From positions 372,001 to 436,000 of the forward strand of contig CM023540.1 in assembly GCA_013350335.1 (NCBI GenBank): 64,000 nucleotides of DNA. The letters are read 5' to 3'. The position numbers were made by a program, and so were the translations under genes. The notes beneath the pieces were generated by a model. The model saw only the letters and a list, made by a program, of their open reading frames with translations. It made no database searches and was not told the DNA's origin. Shown here piece by piece: positions 1-13,020 of the stretch; within the stretch, counting starts at the first letter, position 1; each line of letters starts with the position of its first letter. This stretch comes from Chimonanthus salicifolius (lineage: Eukaryota > Streptophyta > Magnoliopsida > Laurales > Calycanthaceae).

Positions 1-765
1 AAAGTAAATACTTCGAGAAAATATTGAAGACCTCTAACTTTTTTTATTCGAAGTATTAAATTTAGAGTTTTTTATCTTTCTTTGATATGACCCGGTCGTA
101 AGCCATGTTTCGTCTTATAAAGAAGTCCTAATTGATCTTAAGTTGAGTATAGTATTTAAGTGGAGAATAGATGAGGAAGAATTATGGTGTTTGATTCAAC
201 GTTCTTAGGAAATTGACATCCATTCATGAGATCTATGTTTTCTTAGTTATAATCCGTTCTTTGTTGATAAATATATGAGACATTTGCATTTGTGAAAATA
301 ATTCCGCTCACATATACTTTTGAGAGAACGTTAAACAAATCTTTTAGCGAAAATCTTTGTGAGAGTATACCGTGGTGAGATTTGGAGTCGAAGCACATTT
401 TCAGTTGGTGGTTGCCAAACTAGTGTTCATTTTGGAAAAGAAGGTTGTGTTAATATTTGGCTATCACACGCTACACTCCGAGAATAAGTTTTGTAAAATA
501 ATTTGGGATTGTATGATGTTTAAATTTTTGTTTAGATATTTTTGCTGAAATCTAAAATTAGATGTTTGGATATCATCACTGCAAGTTCTCATGAGACTAT
601 AACCCATGTACTAGTAGGGAGTTAGGGATTTAAAGGCTTGTTGTATATGCTAAATGCAATCGAGAGTGCCAGCGACAGCAGTGTAGTTTAGATTTGTTAT
701 TTTTATTTATTTTTAAGAGTTTTTCTTTTGCTCGAGGACTAGTAAAATGTAAGTTTGGGGATATT
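1..765 (+). mobile_element. 3' end of the internal region of a Tat/Athila-like Ty3/gypsy element
   Basis: AT-rich sequence with no open frame of useful length. It ends in a CTCGAGGACTAGTAAAATG stretch and a purine-rich AAGTTTGGGG tract (731-760), immediately followed by a sequence beginning TGATAAGC. The order 'CTCGAGGA..., AAGTTTGGGG, TGATA' is the usual 3' end of plant Tat/Athila-type gypsy elements, so I read this as 3' untranslated internal sequence on the plus strand. The coding part would lie left of the window. Confidence 0.6.
751..765 (+). other. Polypurine tract of the Tat/Athila-like element
   Basis: AAGTTTGGGG and a short AT linker directly precede the TG that opens the LTR at 766. 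This is the position of the plus-strand primer for reverse transcription. Confidence 0.55.
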
Positions 766-3700
766 TGATAAGCGCAAAATTATTATATATTTTACTCCTA
801 AATTTATATTTGTTAGTATCTCATGTTAATTAATTTTATCTAATTAGGGTGATTTTGTGTGTTGTCAGATTGGTATACTGCATGGAAACATTTTCTAAAT
901 TAATCCACGATGAAACACCAACTAGAGGTGCCTGTGACCCAGAACTCGGCTGCCACAAAAGAAAGCAATGATCAATAAAGGAGTTGGTCGTTCAATTGTC
1001 AAAACAACTGGGGTTGTGACTAAAACAACATGGGAAGGTGTTTCATATAATCTGATGCTCTACATGTCGACAAGTCATAGCACATCTTGTCAGTATCGGT
1101 TCTTTGACTGTATGGTGAAGGAGAGTTCAAAGGATGCATGGTTCGAATCAAGTAATATCACAAGATTATGCAATCCAACTAGTGACTTTTAAACCGGGAA
1201 GAAGAAAGTCAGCCAATCGTGGAACCTAAAGAAGACAAAAGAAGTTACAAGAGGCGAAAGAAGAGAGCAGATGTAGCAGTTTTATGAAAAGAATACAGCA
1301 GATAGGCATGAGAATCAAACAAGGCCAAAGAAGATGAGAAAAGAATAGAGAGAAGAAGGGGTACTGCAATCCCATATAAATGCACACTGAGAAACACAAG
1401 GAGACAACAGCGTCAGTAGGAGAAGCAGCAAATGACTGAATTAGAACCAGCAGTTCCAGGCAGAATTATGAAGTCAGTAGAGGCGTTTTTAATAAAGGCG
1501 TTAGCTGTAAACTCTGTAAGCTTTGCAAACAGTAAAAAAGAGAGGAAGATACAAACGAGGAAGCGTAGACCTGGAAGCAAAAACAGAGTTGGTGAGCAAC
1601 AATTGGCAGCAAGAAAGAATGGGCAAACAACAGAATTGCAATGCAGAGAATTTCAAAAGAATCACTGAAGCAGCAGGGTTTTATCTACTTTATTTCTATG
1701 AGAATCTGGTGCATAGAGGAGAGACCTATCAGATTCGGCCAAATGCCAGTGAATCAGCATAGATGAAAATTAATCAAAAGATTAGAAAGAGAAAGTAAAG
1801 GAAGGTACTGCAATCGTGGATTTGTTGTGCAAGCAGGGAACAAAAATAAGAAACTATAAAAAATAAACACCCGAAGAAAAAAAATCAGCAGAAAAAAAAA
1901 TCCAAGAAAGGTTTTGATTGGAGGATGTATATTGCTGGTTTTGAGAAAGATAGGACTGACTTTTGGGGGATGTTATATTCAGCAAGGGGGGTCTGATCAA
2001 ACAGAGAATAGAAATGAAGAATTGATTGTAGAAGGTACAACTGGAGATTTTAAGAAAAAAGGAGAGTTGGGACGGTGGACTGAAAAATATAAACAAGAAA
2101 AGTGAGAAGAAAGTAATAAACGGCATAATGAATTGGAAAGAAGTAAATAAAGAAATCAGCTGCCGCTCGAACCCATAAACCGTCCCATGCAGAGAGAAGA
2201 ACAGAAGGAGCGATTGGATGAAAATAGAAGAGGATAATAGAGAGGAATAGTCGGCCATATAACAAATATCAGTGTTATCAGAACCGGACCGAACCGCTGG
2301 TTCAGCCGCGACTGCGTGGTCTAGCGGTTCGGTTCGGTTAAAAAACCGGCTGGAGGTCAAAACCGTGAACCGCGGTTCAGGGTTTTTGAATTTTTTAATT
2401 TTTTTTTTAATTTTTCCCTTAAAAAATGTTTATATTTGAAATATAAAAGTTTATTACTATTTCTATCCCATATATTTCACCGTTTTGGTATATTAGTCAG
2501 AGTTTGAATGTAATTTTTAATATTTATATTAATATTATTGGTAAAATATGTCTTACTTAATATTATATATAATATTTATATTATTTTAATACTTGACCGA
2601 CTTTGACCGCGGTCGAACCCAGTTGAACCCTGACCTCTTCGAAGACGGTTCGGTACACGGTCCGGTTCTGATAACATTGACAAAGATTGCCTGAAGTTGG
2701 GTCCCACATGGCTTGCCCAATTATAACTCTCCCAAACATTATAAATTGAGGTCCCTTCTACAAGATAAACTCGAACTGGACAAAACTAAATAGAGGTGTG
2801 GAGACACATTGGGGAGGGAAGCCGTGGTTGTTGTGCTCGGGAGTTCCGATGACCAATCGAGTTCTGTTTTTCATGTCTTTTTGTTTTAATTCTTCCATGA
2901 TATTTGTCTAATTTTCTTCACTGAGGTTGAGGGTGAAACTCCATTTAGGAAATAATTTTCTTTTATTTATTTATTTAATTTCAAATTATGTGTGTTTGAT
3001 TATTTATGATTTTAGCTTTATTGGATTAATAAATTTAAATTATTTTCACCACTAATATCATGTATTTGTGGTAGTTAATAATTGTATTTGATTAATTATT
3101 TCTTGGCATTTTAAGTGATAGATGCAATTTCTTTTGATTTAATGTTTTTCAACTTAATTAGATACATTGAATACTTAGGTTGATTTCTTTGATTCATTGT
3201 ATTCTAAATTAAAATTGAATACATTAGATGCTTAGGATTTTGTACGTTTCAGCGAAGGAAATATAATTTTTGAACACCATATTAATGAACTTAAATGTTT
3301 AAATCTCTTAAAATTGGGAATTGATAACTAAATAAGTAGAAGACTATGGATTTAATGGTGGTGGAATCCGATGCCTTATTAATTTCTCTCACTTAATTAA
3401 ATCTCCATTTTTTTTAGTTATTTTAATTTTGCAAGTTTAATTCAATCATTCTCCATAAAAAAAATGTTAACTAGGTTAAGCTTAAATTGTTAGGCATTTT
3501 AAGTTGTTTTCCCGTTCATTCTAAAATCAAGTACTTATTAGATTGTTGAGCGAAAGGTAATTTGTCCATTTAAAAAAAAAGGATAGGCCCGATATCCGTT
3601 CATTGGTTATGTTTTGAGACTCTTGAGAAATAACGCGTCTGTAGAGGGACATGGCGTTACATGACTAACTAACGAACTTCTGTTTGGACTAGTCCACGGG

Positions 3701-4474
3701 CTTTTACTTTAAATTTTGTCATTTACTTTTATTTGCGTTCTCAGTCTAGATATCTAAGTCTTTAACCAACTAATAGTTTAACTTTATATTCGGACTAGTC
3801 CCAAGGCTTGTATCTTTATATTCTTTTTTTATCCCTCTCGGTTCTATTCAGAACTGGTCCTAATGCTATTTATCTTTCTTTTCGCTCAGCTCAATTTTGT
3901 TTGGAACTGTTCAATGGCCACCTGTTTTGAGTTTTTCGCACATGACTCTGTTTACTAAAGGCTCAACCTTGGCCCTAACTTGAGGATTGCTCCAAACACT
4001 TGTCGAACGGAAGATGTATATTTGTTTTCTACAATTTCTTTACTTTCTACAATTTACTTTACTATTCTATACTCTCTGGGTTGAACTCTCAGAATCCACC
4101 AAGTGGTTATTGCTCGGGGATACTCGAGCTTAGGCACTGAGTACCTTTATTTATTTTCCGCTTTAAAACACCATATCTTAGGTGTTATTTTCTTTTATTG
4201 TGTCTTTTGTAATGAATCACACTTTTTGTAAAATTAATAACCTAAACTAGATTAATTACATGTAATTAGATATCACATTTATTTATACGCTTTTCTCGTA
4301 ATTAATCATAGGGCTTAAGAATAATAGATTAATCACATGTATTTTACTTTTGATGATTATTTACATGTTTTTTTCTTACAGTTATTTTGAAAAATTCGCC
4401 GGACAAAAAATATTTGTTTTTCTTACATTATTTGTGTAAGAATTTGTTTTTCGTTTGGAATCCAACCTTTGTCT
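766..4474 (+). mobile_element. Long LTR (3' copy) of the Tat/Athila-like element, end not resolved
   Basis: Begins TGATAAGCGCAAAATTATTA directly after the polypurine tract. It is several kilobases long and AT-rich, with no credible coding region. The short frames at 968-1192, 1432-1762 and 1854-2360 have no recognisable domain and I treat them as chance. A TIR element sits inside at 2273-2676. I could not find a convincing CA terminus or TSD. A TGG-initiated string near 4114 (TGGTTATTGCTCGGGGA) resembles a primer-binding site only weakly, so the true end may be near 4110 rather than 4474. Confidence 0.5.
2273..2676. mobile_element. Non-autonomous terminal-inverted-repeat element (MITE-like)
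   Basis: A 404-bp segment bounded by 19-bp terminal inverted repeats, TGTTATCAGAACCGGACCG at the left and its exact complement at the right. Both ends contain further AACCG/CGGTT-rich subterminal repeats and the middle is very AT-rich. It has no coding capacity. If the true terminus is the inner CAG (2279) and CTG (2670), it would be hAT-like. No clean target-site duplication is visible in either reading, so the superfamily is left open. Confidence 0.7.
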
Positions 4475-4510
4475 AATTTTCGAGACGAAAATTCCAAAAT
4501 GTGGAAGTAC
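4475..4510 (+). other. Chromovirus 3'-end signature before the LTR
   Basis: AATTTTCG-AGA-CGAAAATT (4475-4493) is a perfect 8-bp-arm inverted repeat. The same signature (AATTTTCG-GGA-CGAAAATT) stands just upstream of the polypurine tract of element B on the minus strand near 28588-28606. Here it is followed 17 bp later by an LTR start, TGTAAGGTCCCGAAATTTT. It is therefore the last scrap of a gypsy internal region belonging to LTR H; the rest is missing. Confidence 0.55.
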
Positions 4511-4639
4511 TGTAAGGTCCCGAAATTTTAAATCCTCATTTTATTTAATTTATTTATCATATAAATAGAATATATGACTTCTCTCCAAATAATGTAAATA
4601 TCAATTAAGGAAATAAGGGAAACTAAATTCCCCTCAAAT

Positions 4640-5960
4640 GATACATCGACTTGGTCGATGTGTCGGCAAAGCTGAATGTTTCCAGACGATGCATCGATTG
4701 AATTGATGTGTCGGGGAAAACTGATACCCAAACTCGAGGCATAACTCCTCAAAAGGATACATTGACGTGTATCCAATGGATCAGCACATTGACAAAGTCG
4801 ATGTGTCGAGTAGCCAGAACATCTTCAACATACGTTCTGTTAACCACCGCCAAAACCCTTCATTTTTCTATGCATGGGCATTCACAATGCCTCTTCCGTT
4901 TTCAAGGACTCAATTAAGAGTCTAGGGATAACAAAAGATGAAGATAAAAAGAAGAGAAAACGAAAGGAAAAAGGGAAGAAAATAAAGAAAGAAAAGGAGA
5001 GGAAAAACAATAATGAAAGCATAGAAGAAACAGAGTGCCTAACCGCCCCTCTTACTCATCCGAGTACTTCTTATCACTCACATCTTAGCCCTCAAATCGA
5101 CAAGAACCTCTTCACCTCCTCACGGGCTTCCTCTGTTACGAGAAAGGAAGGAGAGACCAAGCAAGGGAAAAGAGAAATCGAGCTAGCAAGAAGGGTGGAG
5201 AGAAAGGAGATAAGGGATATTTGATTACATCCATTCGAGCACACCTGCGAATCACTAGAGGTAGGTGAATTTATGATAGTTTTGAGTAAATCAATAACAC
5301 TAGGTTGTTTAGAAAACTTGTATGAATGGATTGGGAAAGAAATAACCCAAGAACAATGAACACCTGAGTAAAGGGAAGCCATGGATAATGGGTCCCTGAC
5401 TTTTGACCCAACCTAGTCAACATATCGACTACGTCGATGTGTCGTCTAGAGAAAGTATCCAGCAAAGGGACTAGAAGAAAGTAAACCCAGACGACACATC
5501 GACGAAGTCGATATGTCAGTTTGGGTATGACTAAACTGGAAATGAAATAATCGGTCTAAGTGTACTGAAATAATATATCGACAAAGACTGGTTCACGGAC
5601 GATACATCAACAGAACCGATGTATCGGCTTGTGAACAAAGATGGAATATAAGTTCAAATAAACCAAAAACCCAGAGGACACATGTATTGATTTGATCAAT
5701 ATGTATGGTTCGAGAACAGTGAACGATGCATCAACTATGTCAACATATCGAATATATATCTGTGTATGTATCGACTGAGTCGATACGTACTACCGAAAAT
5801 AGAGAACAAACATAAGTATGAACGGGTCATTAACCAATGTATCGACCAAGGCCAACATATCGGCCTGAGTATACTTAAAATGAGATTAAAGGCAATGAAC
5901 TGATTCAAAGTCTATGCATCGACTATGCCGATGTATCGACAGAAGAACACAGTATAAATA
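4640..5960. repeat. Array of ATCGAC-NNN-GTCGAT hairpins in LTR H
   Basis: About ten imperfect palindromes of the form (A)CATCGAC, 3 nt, GTCGATG(T), usually followed by TGTCGG. Clear copies are at 4643, 4790, 5418, 5493, 5755 and 5912. The 3-nt spacer is fixed in length but variable in sequence (TTG, AAA, TAC, GAA, TGA, TAT). Confidence 0.7.
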
Positions 5961-6547
5961 TATGCATGTATAGATGTATCGAGTGGAGCTATAACAACAC
6001 GATTGACCTTAGAGGGGTGGGGAGGTGAATATGTCAATCTAATATCGTTGGTCCTTTTTAAAATTATCTTGATTGTTAAAATCAAATATGAATGAAATAT
6101 TTTAGGTGTTGGAAATCATACAGTAGACCTTCAGGTCTGGTTTAGACCTACACTGATTAGACACGGATTTTATGTGTTAATAATCTATAAATTGTTATTT
6201 GAAACATGTACATGGACAAAAGGAATCGAGGGTAATTCCGACGCCATTCGAACGAACGTTTGAGTTTTCCTTTGGTTAATCACTTTCGATCAAGTAGGAG
6301 TTCCAACTTTATTGAAACACAATGAAGTGAATAATTTTGTACATGTTATGTCATTTAAAAGCGTAAATATGGATTTATGAGATTATGATTTTATTATGTA
6401 CATGGAAATAATTTTGATGAGAAATTATGGGATTTTATATTATGTCATTATGTTTGCACACATTACCTCATGCATAGTCGCATCGGAGGGTTGATCGTAC
6501 TGAGCTAAGAAAGAAATTTTTGGACCTCGCTTGGACTCATGTAAAAT

Positions 6548-7852
6548 GTGTCAACAAAGCTGAATGTTTCCAAACAATGCATCGACTAAATAGATGTGTC
6601 AGGGAAAACTGATACCAAAACCCGACGCATAAGTCCTCAGAAGGATACATCGACGTGGTCGATGTATTGGGGAAAAGGCAATCCAATGGATCAACACATC
6701 GAATAGCCGGAACGTCTTCAGTAGACATTCTGTCTGCCACTGCCCAAACCCTTCATTTTTCTATGCAAGGGCATTCACAATGCTTCTTTCGTTTTCAAGG
6801 ACTCAATTAAGAGTCTGGGATAACAAAAGATGAAGATAAAAAGAAGACAAAATGAAGGGAAAGGGAAGAAAATAAAGAAAAAAAGGAGAGGAAAAACAGT
6901 AAAGAAAACAAAGAAGAAACAGAGTGCCTAACCACCCCACTTACTCATCCTTATACATCTTATCACTCACATCTCAGCCCTCAACTCGACGAAGAACCTC
7001 TTCACCTCCTCACGGGCTTCCTATGTTCGGGAAAGGAAGGAGAGACCAAGCAACGGAAAAGAGAAATCGATCTAGCAAGGAGGGTGGAGAGCAATGAGAC
7101 AAGGGATATCGGATTACATCCATTCGAGCACACCTGCGAATCACTCGAGGTAGGTGAATTTCTGATAGTTTTGAGTAAATCAATAACACTAAGTTGTTTA
7201 GAAAACTTGTATGAATGAATTTGGAAACAAAGAACCCAAGAAAAATGAACACCTGAGTAAAGGGAAGCCATGGATAATGGGTCCTTGACTTTTGACTCAA
7301 CCCAGTCGACATATCGACTTTGTCAATGTGTCATCTGGGGCAAGCATCCATCAAAGGGACTGAAAGATGGTAAACCCAGGACGATACATCGACGAAGCCA
7401 ATGTCTTGGCCTGGGTATGATAGAGCTGGGATTCGGAGTGAATGAATGATCCATTAATCCCAGAGCGACCCATCGACAAAGTTGATGTGTCGGTCTAGGT
7501 ATCAACTAGAAATGAAATAATCGGTCTAACTGTACTGAAATAATATATCAAAAAAGACTGGTTCACGGACGATACATCGACAGAACCAATGTATTGGCTT
7601 GTGAACAATGATGGAATATAAGTTCAAATAAACCAAAAACCCAGAGGACACATGTATCGATTTGATCGATATGTATGGTTTGAGAACAATGGACGGTGCA
7701 TCGACTATGTTGACATATCGAATATATACATCTGTGTATGTATCGATAGGGTCGATATGTACTGTCGGGAACAGAGAACAAACATAAGTATGAACGGGTC
7801 ACTAACCGATGTATCGACCAAGGCCAACATATCGGCCTGAGTATACTTAAAA
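6548..7852 (+). repeat. Partial tandem duplication inside LTR H
   Basis: The segment from 6548 repeats the segment from about 4660: same GCTGAATGTTTCC landmark (4671 and 6559), same purine-rich leader, same donor-like GAGGTAGGTGAATTT (5259 and 7147), same closing TATACTTAAAATG. The offset drifts from 1888 to about 1970 bp because the second copy carries an extra hairpin block near 7380-7480. Confidence 0.75.
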
Positions 7853-9175
7853 TGTGGTTCTGGAGCAAATCCCCCTTAATCCACTTTTGGGTCAAAGGTT
7901 TTAAAATAAAATAAAACCAAGAAGCACTTGCCTTGAAGCTTTTTCTCGCTGATGTGTGCTTCTTGAAGATTCCACCCACTGAGTGCCAACACTCCTCCTT
8001 ATAGCCGTCGTATAACAATCACTAACTCAGGATGACAAAAAAACTTGGTTGAACCAAGGCTTTCCTAGATTAGTTCTTTTTTCCTCTTTTCCTCACTAAC
8101 AAACTCAATCAATAGATTGGTTGATAAAGGTTTTTTTTTCCTCCTCTCTTTATCACTTTCAAACACAATCAATAGTTTGGTTGTTTATGATTCTTCTCAA
8201 AAGAGTGTTGATCGTTCCTTAGAGTGTATAACTCTTTTCAGCTTAAGGAAGATAGTAAAACGATCACCCAACACTCATATTTATAGAGGAGTCTCAACGG
8301 TCTTTCTGACTGTCCAGGACTAACAGGTCGGTGGCACCAATGGGTCGATGTTCATATTTGTTACCGTTCAACCACCCGACCGTTGAACATTAAATGCACT
8401 CCCAATGGCATAATTACTTCCCGGTTGACATGTCGGTGTCGCCGATGGGTCGAAGTTATGGCAATGATAGGACGGTCCATACAAGAGGCTCGGTCTGGGG
8501 CAAATACATGCTAACATAGTTTCTAGTTTAGAAACCTGTTACCCAGAATGACATGTCGCCCTTTACCGATGGGTCGGTCATGTTACTCTCGATCGGTCTT
8601 GATATACAGATATCTCAGTTTCTTCGAGAGCTCATTTGAGTTAACAACTCAGAACTCATGTCTTTTACTGACGAGTCGTCGACTATGTCGGGTCGCTTAA
8701 GTTCATAACCGAGTGGTCGGTGCATACGAGACTCTCGTTCAGAGGCTTACCTAGAATGACAATTCTTTGATCCAAAACCTCTGTCAATCTGGCCTTCCAG
8801 TCCTTAACCACAATGGGTCGATCCTGTCTCCACCACGGGATCGCTGAGATCAAGTGGTCGAGCTGACAGTGAACTTAATTTATATTTCCAAGTTCTCTTC
8901 TATTTCACTGTCCAACTTCCTCTCTAGGTTTTATTATGTTCATTACCAACATATGCAACTAAGCCTAGAATAATCCTCTCTCAAGTGTGGGTACCACCTA
9001 AGGTCATCTATGACCAAATACCTGTTTTTCATGATTGCCATACAGATGAGCTTCGAACTTGGTGGAGCATGATCTTCAATCTTGACCATCTTCAGTCTTC
9101 AAGTTTCTTAGCAAGTGCTTCTTCCCGAGTCATGGAATTGACAAACAGGGACTCGGCCAAGCCGAGGCATTAACA
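7853..9175 (-). mobile_element. 3' LTR of a SIRE/Maximus-like Ty1/copia element
   Basis: Read on the minus strand it starts TGTTAATGCCTCGG at 9175, directly after a GGGGGAGAT polypurine tract, and ends ACCACA at 7853 (1323 bp, TG...CA). It holds several GACATGTCGG / CCGATGGGTCG words (8320-8860). A block around 8365-8405 recurs at 16050-16085, identifying the other LTR. The window's CGGTT-poor composition here differs from the surrounding chromovirus LTRs. Confidence 0.7.
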
Positions 9176-9192
9176 ATCTCCCCCTTGGTCAA
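9176..9192 (-). other. Polypurine tract of the copia element
   Basis: Minus-strand GACCAAGGGGGAGAT directly abuts the TGTTAATG start of the LTR. The form GACAAAGGGGGAGATTG is the usual tract in SIRE/Maximus-type copia elements. Confidence 0.7.
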
Positions 9193-9997
9193 TTTCATGA
9201 CAAAATCTAGACGTTAACGCAATTACAAGCCCACCCTTATTACAACATATTTGAATACAAAATATTATATTGCATGTATATATTCAAATGGATAAGAAGA
9301 CTATGGTCTTCACATATTCTTGTTCTGTTTTTTTCAAATGATGATTCCCTGTTCAAGCACACATGTAAGCAACACTAGAGAAATCATTAGAGGAGTTAGC
9401 CCAAAACATAGATCAAATGACTAAATGAGATTTCCTAGGCAACAACACTACCTAGTGTTGAGAAGATTTTCTCCCCCAATCTTCTTGAGTTTGAACTCCC
9501 AAACTCCAAGCAAGTATAAACATTCTCCCATGTCCATTGGCTTCATCATATTCCTCCTCTTTATGGCTCTCTTTCTAGAGACGAAGCACTTCAGCTTTAC
9601 CATGCACTCCCCCATGCTTACAGCTTCTACTAATTTTCTCCCCCATTTTTTCATTAATTGACAAAGATTTAGTAGATAGACATCGAGTTCAAGCACTCCC
9701 CCATGCTTCTTGCATTTAGTGCTTAACAAGTTGTGCTCCAACTCATGGTTCTCCCCCATGGTTCAGTGCACGTTTTTCGTGCATCAAGGTTTATTTGCCT
9801 GTGTTCAAGCTAAGTTCCAACTGATTTCTTCATCGGTTAAGCTAATGTACCTAGCTTCCTTTGAGTTTCCTCCCTCATTCTCTACGCTATCTCCTTAGCT
9901 TTTTCTCCCCAGCTCCCCCATAGACTTAGATGCCCCTAAGTTCAAGCTTCCTTTTAAGCTTACATTTACTTTCCTCCATGCACTGTCATGACCAGTG

Positions 9998-10002
9998 ACA
10001 AC
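9998..10002. repeat. Target-site duplication of solo LTR K (left copy)
   Basis: ACAAC here and again at 13608-13612, flanking TGTAAC...GTTACA. Confidence 0.85.
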
Positions 10003-11219
10003 TGTAACACCATAATTTCTCAATGAATTGGAAAATTACCAAAATGCCCCTGGGTTGTTAAATTAATTATTTTGTGATGATAAGTAAGGAAATAGTGGGG
10101 CTTATTGCTCAAAATAAAATCATATGAGCACATTATGAATGTTAAGTTTGATTGGTTGGGTAATTTTCATCATTTGGGTCAAAAATGGCTAAATGGGTCA
10201 AAGGGCCCAAATGGGACCTATCGGGTCTTATTGGATTATTTGACCGTTTTGTAAATTTAAATTAAATGGGGTTAAGCCTATTTGATTGGAAATCAAGTGG
10301 AGAAGAAATGGGTAGGCTTGATCCATGTGTGAAAACCATTTACAAATGACCAAAATTCCATATTTGGGTCATAGAGTCAAAAAACGGGTCAAGGAGCTAA
10401 AAGTGGACCCAACGGGTCGAGTTGACTATTGTTGACCGTGTGAATCCTAAAGGGAGCTCAAACACGAGTCAAATCAGTTGAGTGGGACTAGGTGAGTTGG
10501 AATTAAATCAAAAGGTGAGTTAACTCATGTGCATTAAATGAAATGCATTAAATGTGATGAGTTGGGTTGGAATAAAAATACCTTGAGTTGGGTGAGTCAA
10601 AATGGAAATTCAAGGGACTGTAAATCAGTGAGTTTAAGGGTAAGTTGAAGAGGTTGGCTGGCCTCAACCCAACCAAAACAAATCCCACACGTTGGGGACT
10701 TGTTTTGGTGAGTTCCATGGTGAAAATTAAATGTAAATGCATGGATTTGAGGTGAGTTGGTTGGGAAGCTGTATGGTTGCATGGGTAGCTGCCAAGGGGT
10801 GCCTTGGATGGCACCCAATACCCATTGGTTTGTGCAAGAAGTTATGAGGGAGTGGAGGAGTTTTAGGGGCTGAACTACAAAAACAATAAGCAACCACACT
10901 TGGCCGATTTTATCATTGCCAAAATTCTTGGAAATCGTCATCTCTCCCTCTCTCAAGAACACCTCTTTGGGCCGAATTTCATCTTGGTGATTTCACCAGT
11001 GGTTCATGCTTCTAACCAGCTGAGACAAAGGAAGAAAGAAAGAAGGAAACAAGGATCAAAAGTCAAGAAGAAAGGCTTGGGAAAATTGGTAAGTATTTCA
11101 TTAAGTTTTGTTGAAAAACATGGAACAAATATGGTGTGGATTGGGCCATGATCATGGCCAATTACATCAATGATTAACCTTGATTAATGGAGATTTATAA
11201 ATAAGTAAGATGACCATTG

Positions 11220-12450
11220 GGTTCGGCCACCATAGAGGGCCGAACCCCATGTAAGAGATGGCTTGGTTTTCATGTTTAGGGAAACATGGAAACCATGGAA
11301 TTTTATGGACTGTTTTTAGATGATTAATGTTTTACAAAGGTTAAATCACAAATAAGGAGTTTGATTTAGACCTAGTTGAATGATAAAGAAATGCAAAACC
11401 AAAGGTCATAGGGTTCGGCCACCATGGAGGGCCAAACCCCATGCAAATGATGGTTGGTTTTAAGGTGTTTGAAACATGGAAACCATAGAACTTTGATGGA
11501 CTGTTTTTGGGTTTTTATTTAAGAATCAAATACATGTTATAGAAGGGATGATAAACATGGATCTGAATGACAAGAAGACTGAAGTTAATATGGGTTTAAA
11601 CAGTAGATTTAAATTGATATTATGGACCATTTGGATCGGCCATCTTGGATGGCCGAATCCCATGAAATGTTGTGGTCATTCGGACAAAGTGATTAACTTA
11701 TTTCTATGGTTTTGAGAGGTAAAAATGCAGTAGTAATATACTGATTAATATTGTCTAAATGAGGATTTAAATCATATACATAAGGACCAAGACATGGACA
11801 TAGGGTTCGGCCACTTTGGATGGCCGAACCCCATGTTAGTTTTGATGATGTTGGTGAGTTTTAAACCATATAAAATATGGTGTTTGATGTGATTTATGGA
11901 AGTTTAACTTGCTGTTATTGGTTGGCCAACATAGGGCTGAACCATGTCATTTTTTTTAGGGTTAAGTTATGGATTCAAATCAGGGGTAAATCATGGACTA
12001 ATGGAACCAAGAGAACCATTGGGTTCAGCCATGTTTATGGCCGAACCCCATGGACTGTTTTTGGATGTCATGGTTGGATTGAATCCTATTGGAAACTATG
12101 ATTTGTTTCATGCTTTTGATCTAAGAATTACCTAGGTTGAGTTATGGATTTAATACTAAGTTGACCAACCATGTTATAAGATGGAAAGTGGAGACAAAAA
12201 CCAGATTGGTGAGGTTCGGCCATGTGTATGGCCGAACCCCACTAAGGGTCTTTGGTAACCCTATTGTGTAGCCGACTTTGTGATTGAAATTATGGGAAAG
12301 AGTGATTATAGATCAAAGGTGGAATAATCATGTGTATGGTTGTATGGACCTTAGCAAGACATGTTTAAAAGGGTTAAGTGTTTAAGAGTTGATTAAATAA
12401 AGTAGGAAGTTAAATCCTAAGTTGGTGATGTTCGGCCAAGGGCATGGTCG
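11220..12450 (+). repeat. Eight TTCGGCCA palindromes in LTR K
   Basis: Copies near 11231, 11411, 11635, 11805, 11925, 12019, 12212 and 12430, spaced about 90-230 bp. Loops are more diverse than in the C/F LTRs (CCATAGAG, TCTTGG, GTGT), suggesting an older or more diverged subfamily. Confidence 0.85.
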
Positions 12451-12770
12451 AACCCCACATGATGCGGATGGGTCGTAGATGTGATTGAATAAGTAAATGA
12501 TGTTATGACTTGCTGATTGGTATATGGATAAGGTACCGGAAGTCGAACGACGTGCGAGTCGTGACCGGGTGACGCGAAAGAAAGATCAGTTACTGAAGGG
12601 ATTCTTCAGTAGGTTTCCTACCTACTTGTAACCACGGTTTTTACCCAGTTTTTCTGATGATACTCTTGTTTTAATATATGTGTTTCAAATGATATATTAT
12701 GCAGTAACAAATGGCATACATGCATTGGCATCTCATGCATAGTCATGGGATAATGAATGAAGTTCTACAG

Positions 12771-13020
12771 TGATGGCTACAAATGTACATGATGGGGGTA
12801 GCTCATTGCATGTACATAAAAGAGATGAAAGTGTGTTGTAATTTACCTTGTCGGTGCAAGGCACGTCAAGTGATGGCTACAAATGTACATGATGGGGGTT
12901 GCTCATTGCATGTACATAGAAGAGATGAAGTGTTTTGTAATTTACCTTGTCGGTGCAAGGCACGTCAAGTGATGGCTATGAAAGTACATAATGGGGGATG
13001 CCCATTGCATGTGCATATTT
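12771..13020 (+). repeat. Tandem repeat, ~100-bp unit, about 2.5 copies
   Basis: TGATGGCTACAAATGTACAT recurs at 12771 and 12871, and a diverged copy starts at 12970 (periods 100 and 99 bp). Each unit also has CTTGTCGGTGCAAGGCACGT. It occupies the same LTR position as the CCGGAGGGTCCACACTCCGT modules of the other LTRs. Confidence 0.85.

Larger units (their letters stand above)
4511..7852 (+). mobile_element. LTR 'H' of a Ty3/gypsy chromovirus, internally duplicated and 3'-truncated
   Basis: Starts TGTAAGGTCCCG at 4511, the same kind of terminus as the B LTRs. It contains a hairpin-rich zone (4640-5960), a purine-rich stretch (4930-5230) followed by a donor-like GTAGGT (5261), a CATGCAT-containing block (6470), and then a second partial copy of the hairpin zone from about 6548. 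It is cut at 7853 by the copia LTR, so its own end is not seen. The Lys-rich frame at 4874-5224 is just the purine-rich leader read in one frame. Confidence 0.65.

Noticed and set aside
1854..2360. 168-codon minus-strand frame overlapping the TIR element
   Set aside because: Crosses the border of the 404-bp insertion and is made of Phe/Ser/Leu-rich translation of purine-rich DNA.
4874..5224. Lys/Glu-rich 116-codon frame
   Set aside because: It is the purine-rich leader of LTR H; the duplicate at 6770-7110 has indels that break the frame.
9448..9759. 103-codon minus-strand frame near the copia LTR
   Set aside because: It spans the repeated ATGGGGGAG words, has no domain and lies in the usual 3' untranslated part of SIRE-type elements.
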